A stretch of DNA of 64,000 bases from JAJEFO01 sp965214325 (GTDB taxonomy: Bacteria; Pseudomonadota; Alphaproteobacteria; Rhodobacterales; Rhodobacteraceae): assembly GCA_965214325.1 (NCBI GenBank), contig CBDCBG010000006.1, positions 2,666,001-2,730,000 on the forward strand, read 5' to 3'. Below, piece after piece: positions 19,736 through 28,592 of this stretch (the stretch's first letter is position 1; every line of letters starts with the position of its first letter). The position numbers and the translations under genes were made by a program. Under the pieces are notes generated by a model. It had not been told where the DNA came from and did not search any database. It saw only the letters and a list, made by a program, of their open reading frames with translations.

Positions 19736-20206
19736 TCATTTTGGCTGCAGGCTGAAATTCCGGCGGCCGCTGGGGTGCATGTTCTCGCGGTGGAAGTCTT
19801 TCATTCCAACCGCACGGAGGACCAGTCGGGAGATCTGCCATCCGGTGCCGGCGCGGCAGAAGGAATGGTGATACTGGCCCCAGAGTTCGCTCACGGCATC
19901 ACTCCCCAGATAGCGCTGCATCGCATACAGGTAGCAAATGCTAGTCGCTGCGTCCGGTCCATCGAAACGGATGACGATATTGGACACGTGATGGCTCGTC
20001 GCGGCGAATAGTTCGGCCAATCCGCGCGAGATCATTGGACTGATTTCGTCCACACCTTTCATCGTTGGCACGTCGGGTCCGTAGTCGATGACGGCGTCCT
20101 CGGTGAAAAGGGCAACGACGGCCTCGGATTCGGCCAGGTCGAAATGATAGCAATACGCGTGAATCAGATCCGCGATTTCCGCCTCGTCCAGCAGGCCCTC
20201 GAGGCT
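19736..20206 (-). pseudogene. SnoaL/NTF2-like protein, N-terminus cut by IS
   Basis: The minus-strand frame reads LDEAEIADLIHAYCYHFDLA, ALFTEDAVIDYGPD, SRGLAELFAATSHHVSNIVI, then RYHHSF-like GQYHHSFCRAGTGWQISRLV, ending at 19736. This is the cone-shaped SnoaL-like fold found in small ketosteroid-isomerase-type enzymes and ring-hydroxylating dioxygenase beta subunits; substrate unknown. About 150 residues remain. The frame is open right up to the ISKra4 end at 20207, so the first few residues and the start codon were removed by that insertion. Confidence 0.7.
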
Positions 20207-21650
20207 GGGTGTAGCCCAAATTGGTTGTTCAGGCGGTTACGGCCTGTCTCGCCCGCCAGTCCAGGAAGTCAGGCAGCCTGAGGTTCATGACGCAGCTCTT
20301 GAGGGCGGGCATGGCGTTGGCTCCCCTCCTGGACCGGCGGGTGCCTGAGCGCTTCAGCCTCAGTCCGAACTGCCTGCAGCCGCTTTCCACGACGCCGCTC
20401 CCGACCTGCATGCCCTGGTCGCGGTACCCGTCGCACCGCATCCTCTCGAGGTTGTTCCGGAAGTGGCGGCAGCACGCAGCCACCTCCTCGTGCCTGCCTC
20501 TGAAGGGCTCGAGCTCCCGGACCACCCTGGCGACCCGGCCCGCCTGGGAGGATCGCCTTCACGGCGTCGGAGGCGTGTTCCAGGGCATGGAAGATGTCGA
20601 GCACGCAGGTGACCTTCCGCCCCCCGAAGAGCTCGTCGCAGGTGTTCCGTATCCATTCGGCCCCGTCGGAGATGACGACGAGTTCCCTGGCATCGTGCAG
20701 GCCGCGGCGAAGCGCCTCCCGGTCAAGGCGCGTGGCGAAACCGGAAGGCTCCTTGCTTACGGACCGAGCGGCCGCGCTGTCGATGAGGCCGCCGGACGTC
20801 TCGCTGCCCCTGTCCTTCAGCGCCGCGCCGGTCTCCGGATCCCGGCCCTCTGCGGTGTGCATGACGGCCAGCCTGGCTTCCCGGCTCTTCGAGCTCCCGT
20901 CCTCATGCTTGCCGAGAACGCCCTCCGTCTCTTCCTGCCGCATCGGGATCCCGGTCCCGTCGATGGACAGGTGCATGCGCGGTTCCAATGGCTTGCCCTC
21001 GACGGCCTCCTCCCGCTCGAACCGGAGGGCCTCCTCGCCGAGCGCCAGCGACCGGCGCTGCAGCGAGCTCGGGGAGGCGGCCACCCCGGCAAGGTTCGCG
21101 ATGTGGCGGCTCGCCGCTTCGAAGCCCGTCATCGGCACCGTCCCGGCCATGACGCTCGCCATCCCCGGAGTGAAGGCGCTGCCCTCCAGACCAAGGGCCC
21201 GGTCCGGCGGGAGCCGTCAAGGTCGGGAACGCCCGCCGCAAGGTCCGCCGCAAGCTTCGGAAGCTGCGGCCCGAACTCCGCCGAAACGGCTCCCAGCAGC
21301 TCCTGAAGCGGCCCGCCGTCCGGCCTGAAGCCCGCCAGAGGCAGCTCGTCCTCCGTGATGTCGCGGCTCCGCACCTCGCCGCCCTCCAGCCAGCACTGCG
21401 TGAACCCGCCGTCGCGCCCGCGGACCACCGGCGGATGAACCGCCGCCTCGCCTTCCGCCAGCCCCTCCAGATACGCCACCGCGTCCGGATGCCGATGCCC
21501 GTGGTTCCCCTCGTCCCGTGTCATGCTTCGCGCTCCTGCCCAATGCCTGTGAAAGCGCGCCGCCGACCGGTTCATCCGGCCGTTGTCGGGCGCGCCTTCC
21601 AGGACAATGGAGCCAAAAACCGCAAGCGCCAAAAAAGTTGGGCCACACCC
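20207..21650 (-). mobile_element. ISKra4-family element, copy B (internally deleted)
   Basis: Bounded by GGGTGTAGCCCAA (20207) and TTGGGCCACACCC ending at 21650. It is closely similar to copy A (7666-9289) but about 180 bases shorter. It separates the SnoaL-like fragment from the DapA-like fragment. Confidence 0.78.
20229..21524 (-). pseudogene. ISKra4-family transposase, deleted and frameshifted (copy B)
   Basis: Starts at ATG 21524 (MTRDEGNHGHRHPDAVAYL). After GVPDLDG the segment with the two CxxC zinc pairs seen in copy A is missing, and the frame resumes after the gap as FTPGMASVMAGTVPMTGFEA to VLDIFHALEHASDAVK. The same one-base shift as in copy A then occurs near 20545, and the C-terminus LPDFLDWRARQAVTA ends at 20229. 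Loss of the zinc domain and two frame changes make this copy dead; it could only be moved by a protein from elsewhere. Confidence 0.75.
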
Positions 21651-22384
21651 CTCAAGCTCCTTCGCCTTGCGCCGCGCCCTAGGGTCGCCATTAGCCGCCG
21701 CCTCACACAGGCTGACGAGATGCAGCACCTCCTTGGGCAGGGCATTCCCGATACCGGTGATGGCTCCGGTTGCTCCGCAATGACGTAGCCATGGAAAACG
21801 GTCGTGTCGACGCCGACCATGAGCGTCAGTTCATCGATCCCGGACGTGATGTGTTCGGCAGCGTAAGTCAGATCGGCCGCGCCGCTGAATTCCTTGAATC
21901 CGACGAGATTGGGATGCGCCTCTCGCAAGCGAAAGAACAGGCCCGCGCGCGTTACGAAACCGTAATACGGACTGTTGTAGATGACCGCCGGCAAGGCGGG
22001 CGCGGCATCCAGGATCGCCTTGAAATGCGCCTCTTGCGCGGCCTCCGAGGAGCGCCGCGACAGGACCCGCGGGATCAACATGAGGCCTCGCGCGCCGACG
22101 CGGGCCGCGTGAGCGGCGTGCGCCACCGCGGCCCGAGTGTTGGCCGCGCCCGTACCGACGACCGTTGGAATGCCGGCGGCAGCGAGCCTTGCAACGCCTT
22201 CCTGCCGGTCCTCGTCTGTCAGTAGCGGCCAGTCCCCCATCGACCCGCAATAGACGACGGCAGACATGCCAGCCTCGATCAGGTCCTGCCCCTTTCGCAC
22301 AAGCGCGCCGAAGTCCGGGCGCCGCTGCTCGTCGCAAGGCGTCATCAGTGCGGGCATGCAGCCCCTGAACGTCGTGTCTGGCAT
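21651..22384 (-). pseudogene. DapA/dihydrodipicolinate synthase-family lyase, frameshifted and truncated
   Basis: Starts at ATG 22384 (MPDTTFRGCMPALMTPCDEQ) behind GAGGGAGGGGACC. The TIM-barrel marks of the family are present: GSMGDWPLLTDEDRQEGV near residue 47, VGTGAANTRAAVAHA, PAVIYNSPYYGF (catalytic tyrosine) and NLVGFKEFSG (Schiff-base lysine). Near 21780 the frame shifts; the correct continuation (GATGAITGIGNALPKEVLHL, then VSLCEAAANGDPRARRKAKE) is in the next frame and is cut at 21650 by ISKra4 copy B. About 60 C-terminal residues are lost. The original enzyme was probably a sugar-acid or amino-acid aldolase, not necessarily in lysine synthesis. Confidence 0.78.
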
Positions 22385-22397
22385 TGGTCCCCTCCCT

Positions 22398-22979
22398 CGC
22401 CGCACGGCCCGTCGTGCGGAGCAGGCAGCGCATCGCGTCCCAAAGGAGGCTGACGTCCGTGGGATGGTGAACGTCGGTCTCAACCACGAACGAGTCACAG
22501 CGCCCGCGCAAGGGCGCGCCAGGCTTTTTTCTCGCGACCGCATGGCCGCTCTCCACGATCAGATGGTTGACCCCGACAAGAAGTCCGGGGCTCAGGAGGC
22601 TCACGTTGTCCACCAGCGTCTGGCAGTTGCAGCGCTGCTCGTCCCAGACGTCCGCATGGCCGAGGAACCGGCGCAGCGTCTTGTGCTCGTTCGCCAGCTC
22701 GTGGAGCCGGTCGAAGTCGCAGCCCAGCCCCTGCTTGACCACGCCCATCACCAGGATCCGCCACATCTCCATGCCCGGCCGGCCGACCTTCCTGTCGATG
22801 CCGGGAAGCATGTGCTCGTCCATGAGCGCGAACAGCCGCGCGCGGAAAGTCTCGTCGGAACAGAGATGCTGGAGCCCGATGAGAAGGGCGGGGATGTCGT
22901 CCCTGGACTTGAGGTCCAGGTCGATGTCCTCGATGCGGACCTCGCCGAGTTCCAGCTGCGGATTGATTGCCTCTCTCAT
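22398..22979 (-). pseudogene. ISNCY-type transposase, N-terminal half
   Basis: From ATG 22979 (MREAINPQLELGEV) to about 22398, where ALARALRGRC-like and FVVETDVHHPTDVSLLWDAM are visible, the latter being the first DDE segment. After LLRTTGRAA the frame leaves the IS and runs antisense through the DapA-like gene. The remaining two catalytic acids are missing. The RCNCQ variant (RYNYQ in copy 1) suggests point mutations as well. Confidence 0.75.
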
Positions 22980-23121
22980 GCCTGCCTCGCGAAGAATTGC
23001 CGGAATCAACCGGAATTGCGCAAAAAGGCCAGGAAAACGGCACCTCCGGCCCGGTCTTCGAACCGGAGAATTCCAGATTCCTTGCATGGAGTCAATAGCT
23101 TGAGGATTTTCGGGCAGGCAC
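22398..23121 (-). mobile_element. ISNCY-type insertion sequence, copy 2 (3' part lost)
   Basis: Shares its 5' end with copy 1 at 1-552. The element stops abruptly near 22398, where the ribosome site of the DapA-like gene begins, so more than half of it was deleted. Confidence 0.72.
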
Positions 23122-23218
23122 TACGTAGCCCATTAGGCGGAACTTCAGGAGGACCTGAAAAGGGATTCCATGACCAACCTGCTGGTTTTCATGGGTTTTC
23201 CGGCCCTGCGGCCGCCCG

Positions 23219-23444
23219 TCAACCTGTCATCTTTATGGGAACGTTCCGGTCAGGGTTCACTCCGAGAAGCTGGAAGGCCCGTTTCTGGACCGGGGTCGGC
23301 CTGGTGACGACGGACAGCAGGCTTACGTCATGGTCCGACAGGCGCAGCTGGTTCAGCGCCATCCCCGAGAGATCGTCGAGCAGGGTGCGGAAGCTGTGGG
23401 CGGGCAGGTCGTCTGCGGTGCGCTTGGTTGCGGCCTTCCGCCGG
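23219..23444 (-). pseudogene. IS1634-type transposase, C-terminal piece
   Basis: Reads KAATKRTADDLPAHSFRTLL, DDLSGMALNQLRLSDHDVSL and TRPTPVQKRAFQLLGV, the C-terminal tail usual for this transposase group, ending at 23219. It joins in frame to the piece at 26391 once the IS21 is removed (SESARRKAATKRTAD). The current open frame begins inside the IS21 end. Confidence 0.82.
23439..23444 (+). repeat. Target duplication of IS21 (left)
   Basis: CGCCGG directly before the IS21 terminus and again at 26391-26396. Confidence 0.8.
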
Positions 23445-23539
23445 TGCCGAATTTCACCAACGTACCACCCTAATTTCAGCCAAAGTAGCCGGTCAATTTC
23501 ACTCAACGTAGCCACCCAATGTCACCATGGTAGCCACCC
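23445..23539 (+). repeat. IS21 end with four tandem transposase sites (left)
   Basis: Four 22-25 bp units of the form AATTTCAC(C/T)NAACGTAGCCACC. IS21 transposases bind such repeated sites at both ends. Confidence 0.8.
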
Positions 23540-23933
23540 GGAGCGAAGCGACGCGATCAGGCCGTGTTGGGCAAGTTGGTCTCCTCTTCTGTTCCGGGTC
23601 TGAAGCTATCTCCGCGAAGGCCCTGCCGCAAGGCTCGGCCGTCAGGACCGGTCCTCCGGTACGGGATTCCGGCAATGCGTGTGCACGCTGCCGGAGCGTC
23701 AGCGACGCCTTCTTCGAATCCAAATTGAAATGGTTGTTGTTGCGGTCCTGTGGAGCTTGTGGGCGAGAGGCCCGCGAGTGTGGGCAATGCGGTGGGCGAC
23801 GCCCTTGCGTCGTCCACGGCTTGTCCACACGGCCCGCAGGGCGCGGGCCGGCCCGAAGGGCTCGTCCACAAATCCACAGGACCCCCCGGGACCGATTTCG
23901 GCAGACGTCCCGGCCTGGCGCCGGCTCCGGCTC
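23540..23933. other. IS21 tail without a gene
   Basis: About 390 bases between the end repeats and istB. Contains several CCACA / TGTGG motifs (TTGTCCACACGG, CGTCCACAAATCCACAGG) typical of IS21 3' regions. No frame is supported. Confidence 0.5.
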
Positions 23934-24689
23934 TCATTTTCCGTCCTCGGCGCTGTCGGCCCGCATCGACGAACCGTGCAGCTCGAACCGGATCGCGCCA
24001 TGGACGAGGCGGTCGAGGATGGCGTCCGCGACCGTCGGCTCCGCGACTGTCTGGTGCCAGCCAGCCACCGGCAGTTGCGAAGTGACGATCACCGAGCGGC
24101 GGTCGAAGCGGTCGTCGAGGATCTCGAGCAGGTCGCGCGCCCGGGCCGCATCGAGCGCGGCCAGGCCCCAGTCGTCGAGGATGATCACGTCGAGCCTGGC
24201 GAGATCGCGGTAGAGCTTGGGGATGGTGCCTTCGCCGTGAGCGATCCGCAGTTCGGTGAGCAGTCGCGGGACGCGCAGGTACCGGGCCTGAAACCCTTCG
24301 AGACATGCCTTGTGGGCGAGTGCGCAGGCGATCCAGCTCTTGCCCGTGCCGCACGGGCCGGTGATCAGGATGTTGGCGCCGTTCCGGATCCAGGCACAGT
24401 CGCCGAGGCCGAGCACGACGCTGCGCTTGAGGCCGCGCCGCCGGGTGAGGTTGATGTCCTCGAAGCAGGCGTCCTGGTGGCGCAGCTGGGCCTTCTTCAG
24501 GCGCCGCTGCAGCGCGCGCGAGCGCCGCTCGACGACCTCGCGGTCGATCAGCAGCGCGAGCCGGTCCTCGAACGGCATGTCGTCCAGATCGTGGCGTGCC
24601 AGCTGTTCCTGGAAGGCGGCCAGCATGCCGGGCAGGCGCAGCGATGCGATGCGCTGGGTGAGCGGGTGCAGGATGGCAGTGTCGGTCAT
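23934..24689 (-). CDS. istB: IS21 helper ATPase IstB
   Basis: A 251-residue AAA+ protein starting MTDTAILHPLTQRIASLRLP, with Walker A GPCGTGKSWIACAL near residue 111 and Walker B LDVIILDDWGLAAL near 173, then the sensor region VIVTSQLPVAGWH. IstB selects target DNA and activates IstA. ATG 24689 overlaps the istA stop as ATGA, so the two are translated together. Length is normal for the family (about 250). Confidence 0.92.
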   Translation of the reverse strand: MTDTAILHPLTQRIASLRLPGMLAAFQEQLARHDLDDMPFEDRLALLIDREVVERRSRALQRRLKKAQLRHQDACFEDINLTRRRGLKRSVVLGLGDCAWIRNGANILITGPCGTGKSWIACALAHKACLEGFQARYLRVPRLLTELRIAHGEGTIPKLYRDLARLDVIILDDWGLAALDAARARDLLEILDDRFDRRSVIVTSQLPVAGWHQTVAEPTVADAILDRLVHGAIRFELHGSSMRADSAEDGK

Positions 24690-26215
24690 CTGTAGTACTC
24701 CGGTCCTCTGATGTTGGAATGTTCGATGGGTCTGGTCTCGGGTTCCTGCCCGTCGACGAGATCGGCGCCGGTGCGCAGGATGTTGTCGAGCCCGCGCCAG
24801 GTCCTGGAGCCGAGATCCAGCGCGTAGCGGCAGGCGTTGTCGAGGCGCTCCGGCCCGTGGCTCCCTGCCAGGCGGAGCACGCCGTAGCAGGAACGGAAGC
24901 CGAACTCCGGGTTGGAATTGCGTCCCATGACCGCGATGACGAAGGCGTGGACATGAGGGCCGATGTCCCGCGCACGGTTCTCGAGCTGTGCGCGTGTGCT
25001 CTCGACGCCGGCGCGCTGGTGGGCCTGCGGCTGATGCTCCTTGAACGTGGTGGCACGCCCGTTGGCGTCGCTGCGCATGTGGCTCGCGATCTGCTTGCCG
25101 CGATGGAACACGTCGATCACCCGGCCGCGCAGGCGGACATCGACCTTCTTGCCGGCATACGTGTAGGGAACGGAGTAGAAATGGCGGTCGATCGCGATGT
25201 GGTAGTCGGAATGGACCGTGTTCTCGCGCCATGTCGTACGCTGCCAGCGCCGGTCCGGCAAAGGCTTCATGTGCGGGACATCGACGCTTTCGTACCGGCT
25301 GAAGCGGGTCTCGCCCGTGCCGTCGGAACAGGGCTTCCCGTTGAGTTCCCGCACCCGGTCCGCGATCGCCCGGTTCAGCGACGCAAGGTCGTGGAAGACA
25401 TGGTCGCGCAGCGGTGCCAGAACCCGCCGCTCGACCAAAAGGACTCCATTTTCGACCAGTGCCTTGTCGCGAGGCCTCTTCACCCGCGCAGGCAAGCCCT
25501 CGATGCCGTAATGCTCAAGCAGGTCGGCGTAGGTCTCGTTCAGGACCGGCTCGTAGCGTGACGGCTTCTTCACCGCCGCCTTGAGGTTGTCGGGCACCGC
25601 GACTTGCGGCGCCCGGCCCATGTCTTCGAGGCAGCGCACGTGCGAGTTGCACCAGTCGTCGATCTTCTGGCTGAGCGTCGCTTCGGCGTAGATCCGCCCG
25701 GAGACCCCCATCGAGGCCACGAACAGCTGCGCGTCACGCTCAACCCCGTCGATGAAAACCTGCACGGTCATGCCCGCGTAGTCGACGAACAGCCGTTCGC
25801 CGGGGCGACGGTTCTGGCGCATCGTCACGTCCGTGGCCGGCCGCCAGTCGCGGAACCGACGGCACCAGGTCACGTAGCTCATGCCGTCGGGATGCGTCTC
25901 GCGCCATTCCCCCCACAGCAGCTTCAACGTCACGCCGCGGCCCGAAAGGTCCTTCTCGACCTCCGCCCAGTCCACGTCCTCGTCCGCAGGCCGGACCTGC
26001 CGCGCCGGATAGAGCGCCGCCTCCAGCGCCGCATCGTCCATCCCGGCCGCTTCCGGCAAGTTCAGTCCCGAAGCCGCGAACCGTGCCAGGGTCTGTGCAA
26101 CCGAGCGCCGGGCAAGACCGCAGTGGGTCGCGATCGCCCGGGCGCTGCGGCCCTCGTCAAAATGAAATTGCAGTATCTTCCTTACTTTCCTCATGGGCAG
26201 CCTCTTCTGTGCCAT
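24686..26215 (-). CDS. istA: IS21 transposase IstA
   Basis: A 509-residue transposase starting MAQKRLPMRKVRKILQFHFD behind GAGGAG, with an N-terminal helix-turn-helix (SARAIATHCGLARRSVAQTL), then an RNase-H type DDE domain: RLFVDYAGMTVQVFID near residue 140, VPDNLKAAVKKPSRYEP near 205 and VENGVLLVERRVLAPL near 262, the last giving the glutamate. The C-terminal beta-barrel (HFYSVPYTYAGKKVDVRL) is complete. It joins the ends of the element and inserts the circular intermediate. Neither gene shows damage. Confidence 0.93.
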   Translation of the reverse strand: MAQKRLPMRKVRKILQFHFDEGRSARAIATHCGLARRSVAQTLARFAASGLNLPEAAGMDDAALEAALYPARQVRPADEDVDWAEVEKDLSGRGVTLKLLWGEWRETHPDGMSYVTWCRRFRDWRPATDVTMRQNRRPGERLFVDYAGMTVQVFIDGVERDAQLFVASMGVSGRIYAEATLSQKIDDWCNSHVRCLEDMGRAPQVAVPDNLKAAVKKPSRYEPVLNETYADLLEHYGIEGLPARVKRPRDKALVENGVLLVERRVLAPLRDHVFHDLASLNRAIADRVRELNGKPCSDGTGETRFSRYESVDVPHMKPLPDRRWQRTTWRENTVHSDYHIAIDRHFYSVPYTYAGKKVDVRLRGRVIDVFHRGKQIASHMRSDANGRATTFKEHQPQAHQRAGVESTRAQLENRARDIGPHVHAFVIAVMGRNSNPEFGFRSCYGVLRLAGSHGPERLDNACRYALDLGSRTWRGLDNILRTGADLVDGQEPETRPIEHSNIRGPEYYR

Positions 26216-26295
26216 TCAATGCTCCTCGGAGTGATCGCCAAAATCCGGGACGTAGAACGGCATGCTGAATCAAGCCAAGGCCTGTCACCCCGAGG

Positions 26296-26390
26296 GGGTG
26301 GCTACCATGGTGATATTGGGCGGCTACCTTGAGTGAAATTACGTGGCTACCATGCGTGAAATTGGGTGGCTACCTTCGTGAAATTTGGCA
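26296..26390 (-). repeat. IS21 end with four tandem transposase sites (right)
   Basis: Four units of the form CAATTTCAC...GGTAGCCACC read inwards from 26390, the mirror of the left end. Confidence 0.8.
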
Positions 26391-27949
26391 CGCCGGGCGG
26401 ATTCCGACGGCCAGGCCTTCTCCACCGGCGAGTTCCGCCGTTCCCGGGCGCCCGCGCGGTCGTCGTCCTCGAACAGGAGCGGCGCGAGGCGCCGGCGCAT
26501 GTGCCATTCGACGTGCAGGGCCAGCATGCAAAGGAACACGTGCGCGCGGACGTGGTCGGGGGAGTACACGTAGACCGGACGGATCCGGAGGTCGCTCTTC
26601 GCGTTCCGGAACGCGCGCTCCACGCCGGCGAGCGACTTGCAATCCTCGACGGCCTCCGTTGCGCCCATGGAGGCGGAATCCAGGCTGGTGCGGATGACGT
26701 ACACGCCGTCGAGCCGCGCCTCCGCCTCGATCCGGTCCTTCCGCCGGCGCCAGGAGACGCCCCTGTCGGTCACGTCGACCTCCATGTGCTTCCCGACCTT
26801 CCGGCGGTTGACGTCCCTGCCCACCCGGCGGTCGATGGCCTCCCGGCCCTTCAGCCGGCCCGAGCGCACCGACCTCGCGATCGCCGCCAGCGCCTCCTCG
26901 GTGGCCTGGAGCAGGGCCGAACGCTTGCGCGCCCGCTCCTGCCGCAGCCGGGGGTTCATGCAGACCATCAGCCGCTCGCCGGGGAAGTCCGGGCCCGTGA
27001 CCTCGGCCACCGCGTCGGGAGCCAGGGCCTCGGGCACCAGAGGGGCCGGGGCGCCGTCCGCGCCCTCCTTCAGGAGCTTGCGGATGTCCTGCGTCTTCAG
27101 GGCCGAGATCCAGTCGAGCCCCGCCGGCTCGATGTCCTCGCGGATCCGCGCCGTGGTCAGCATCCCCCTGTCGCCCACGAGGGCGATGCGGTCGATGCCG
27201 AAGCGCTTTCGGATCCTGTTCACCTGGCTTGCCACCGTGGACGGGTCCGCGGTGTTTCCGGGGAACACCTCCACCGCGACCGGGCAGCCGTCGGAGGCGC
27301 AGAGCATCCCGAACACGATCTGCCGCTTGCCCCTCTTCCCGTCGCGGCTGTGGCCGAAGGCCGCGAGCGGGCAGCAGGTGCCCTCGAGGTACGAACTGCT
27401 CACGTCGTACAGGATGAGCGTTCCGTCCTTCAGGTGCCGGCTGGCCAGGCTCCTCTCGATCCAGGGCTGGCGCTTCAGCAGCCAGTCGAGCATGTCGAGC
27501 ACCTCGTTGCCGGCGACGGGGCCGAGCCCGAGCAGGGCGCCGAGGCTGCTCGTCGCGGTCTCGGGCGACAGCCGCCGGGCGGTGGCGAGCTTGGAATCGG
27601 GCGACAGCACCCTCGAGACGACGGCGGCCAGCGCCAGCTGGCGCTCGCGGCTGCGGGTCCGGTGGAGCATGCGCTCGAGGCCGAGGTCCCGCGCGGTGCC
27701 GAGGACGGCGGCGACATGCCCGTGCAGGAGGGAGCGCTCCACCTGCATGAGGTCGCCGACGTCGCTGACGGCGACGGCGCCCTTGAGCACGGCCCGGAAG
27801 CCATCGACGATCTCGGGCGGGAACTTCGAGAGGTTGGCGACGGTCCTCTTGCGGACCCGCTTTCCCTCCCGCCAAGCCTGGCGGAGGAGGATTGCGGGCT
27901 TTCCGGCCTGGTTGGGCACGGATTCGATGTTGAGGGCCATGGCGGGCAT
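26391..27949 (-). pseudogene. IS1634-type transposase, N-terminal piece
   Basis: Starts MPAMALNIESVPNQAGKPAI (ATG 27949, or 27940). It carries TLILYDVSSSYLEGTC with the first aspartate near residue 198, IDRIALVGDRGMLTTARI near 274 and GVERAFRNAKSDLRIRPVYV near 478 with the glutamate. After SESARR the frame enters the IS21. Before that insertion the protein had about 594 residues. All catalytic residues lie in this piece; the lost C-terminal 75 residues are conserved in the family, so function is doubtful. Confidence 0.85.
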
Positions 27950-28592
27950 CCGTCATGGGAACTTCCCGGGCATCATATGCCGACCCGTCTCATGATGTCA
28001 AGCGGAAAATCGAAAAAAATGCTGCGTCCTCGTTCAATCTCCTCGGGACCGCTCGCCGGATGTGCTGGAATCCACGCCTGCGCACGTTATGGCAACAGAA
28101 ATCCATCTACGGGGCCTCAGAACCGCAGATTCCCGTTTCATGTCAACGGGTTGCACGCAAAATGACCGTGTGAAGTTCCGATTAGAAGGCTGAATTCGAC
28201 CCGGGCGCAATCAGGCTGCATGCTTCTCCGAAGCGTCTCCTGTGGATGGCCTGTGGATGGCCTGCGCCTGCCCGCGGGCTTCATCGAACCTGGCCGCCCC
28301 CGAACTTCGCGTCCGGCTCGCACGCACCGATGTCGGGCAGCCTCTGCACGCGAACCGTGCCGCGCCGCTCGCCGCCGGCGCCTTTGGACGCAGAAACCGG
28401 AACCGCCTTCTCAGCAATGATCCTGCCCGGCTTCGAACCTGCCGACAAATCGGCGTGCACGAACCGGTCCGTGATGTTAAGAGATCCAGCGGGACCCCAC
28501 CCGCCCGCCGGCACCCGCGACGGCGGGAACCGCGCGCGGTGAAACACCGGCGCCGTTCCACGCGACTTGCCGCTCGATGAACGGGACGGCTG
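27950..28592. other. No recognisable gene
   Basis: Right flank of the IS1634-type element, then about 550 bases with no supported frame. A short tandem repeat (CTGTGGATGGC twice) lies at 28240-28262. Confidence 0.4.

Larger units (their letters stand above)
23445..26390 (-). mobile_element. Complete IS21-family insertion sequence
   Basis: A 2946-bp element with TG...CA ends, 6-bp target duplication CGCCGG and four tandem binding-site repeats at each end. It carries istA and istB on the minus strand, overlapping by ATGA. Everything needed for movement seems present. Confidence 0.9.
23219..27949 (-). mobile_element. IS1634-type element interrupted by IS21
   Basis: The transposase gene of this second IS1634-type element (27949 to 23219) is split by a complete IS21 at 23445-26390. 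The outer ends of the element lie roughly at 23180 and 28010 but were not defined. Removing the IS21 and one 6-bp duplication restores the frame. Confidence 0.75.

Noticed and set aside
21831..23087. 418-codon minus-strand fusion of transposase and DapA-like region
   Set aside because: The frame leaves the transposase near 22398 and then reads the DapA-like gene out of frame, so it is not a real fusion protein.
26366..28165. 599-codon plus-strand frame over the second IS1634-type transposase
   Set aside because: Antisense to a transposase with obvious DDE motifs; no family pattern of its own.
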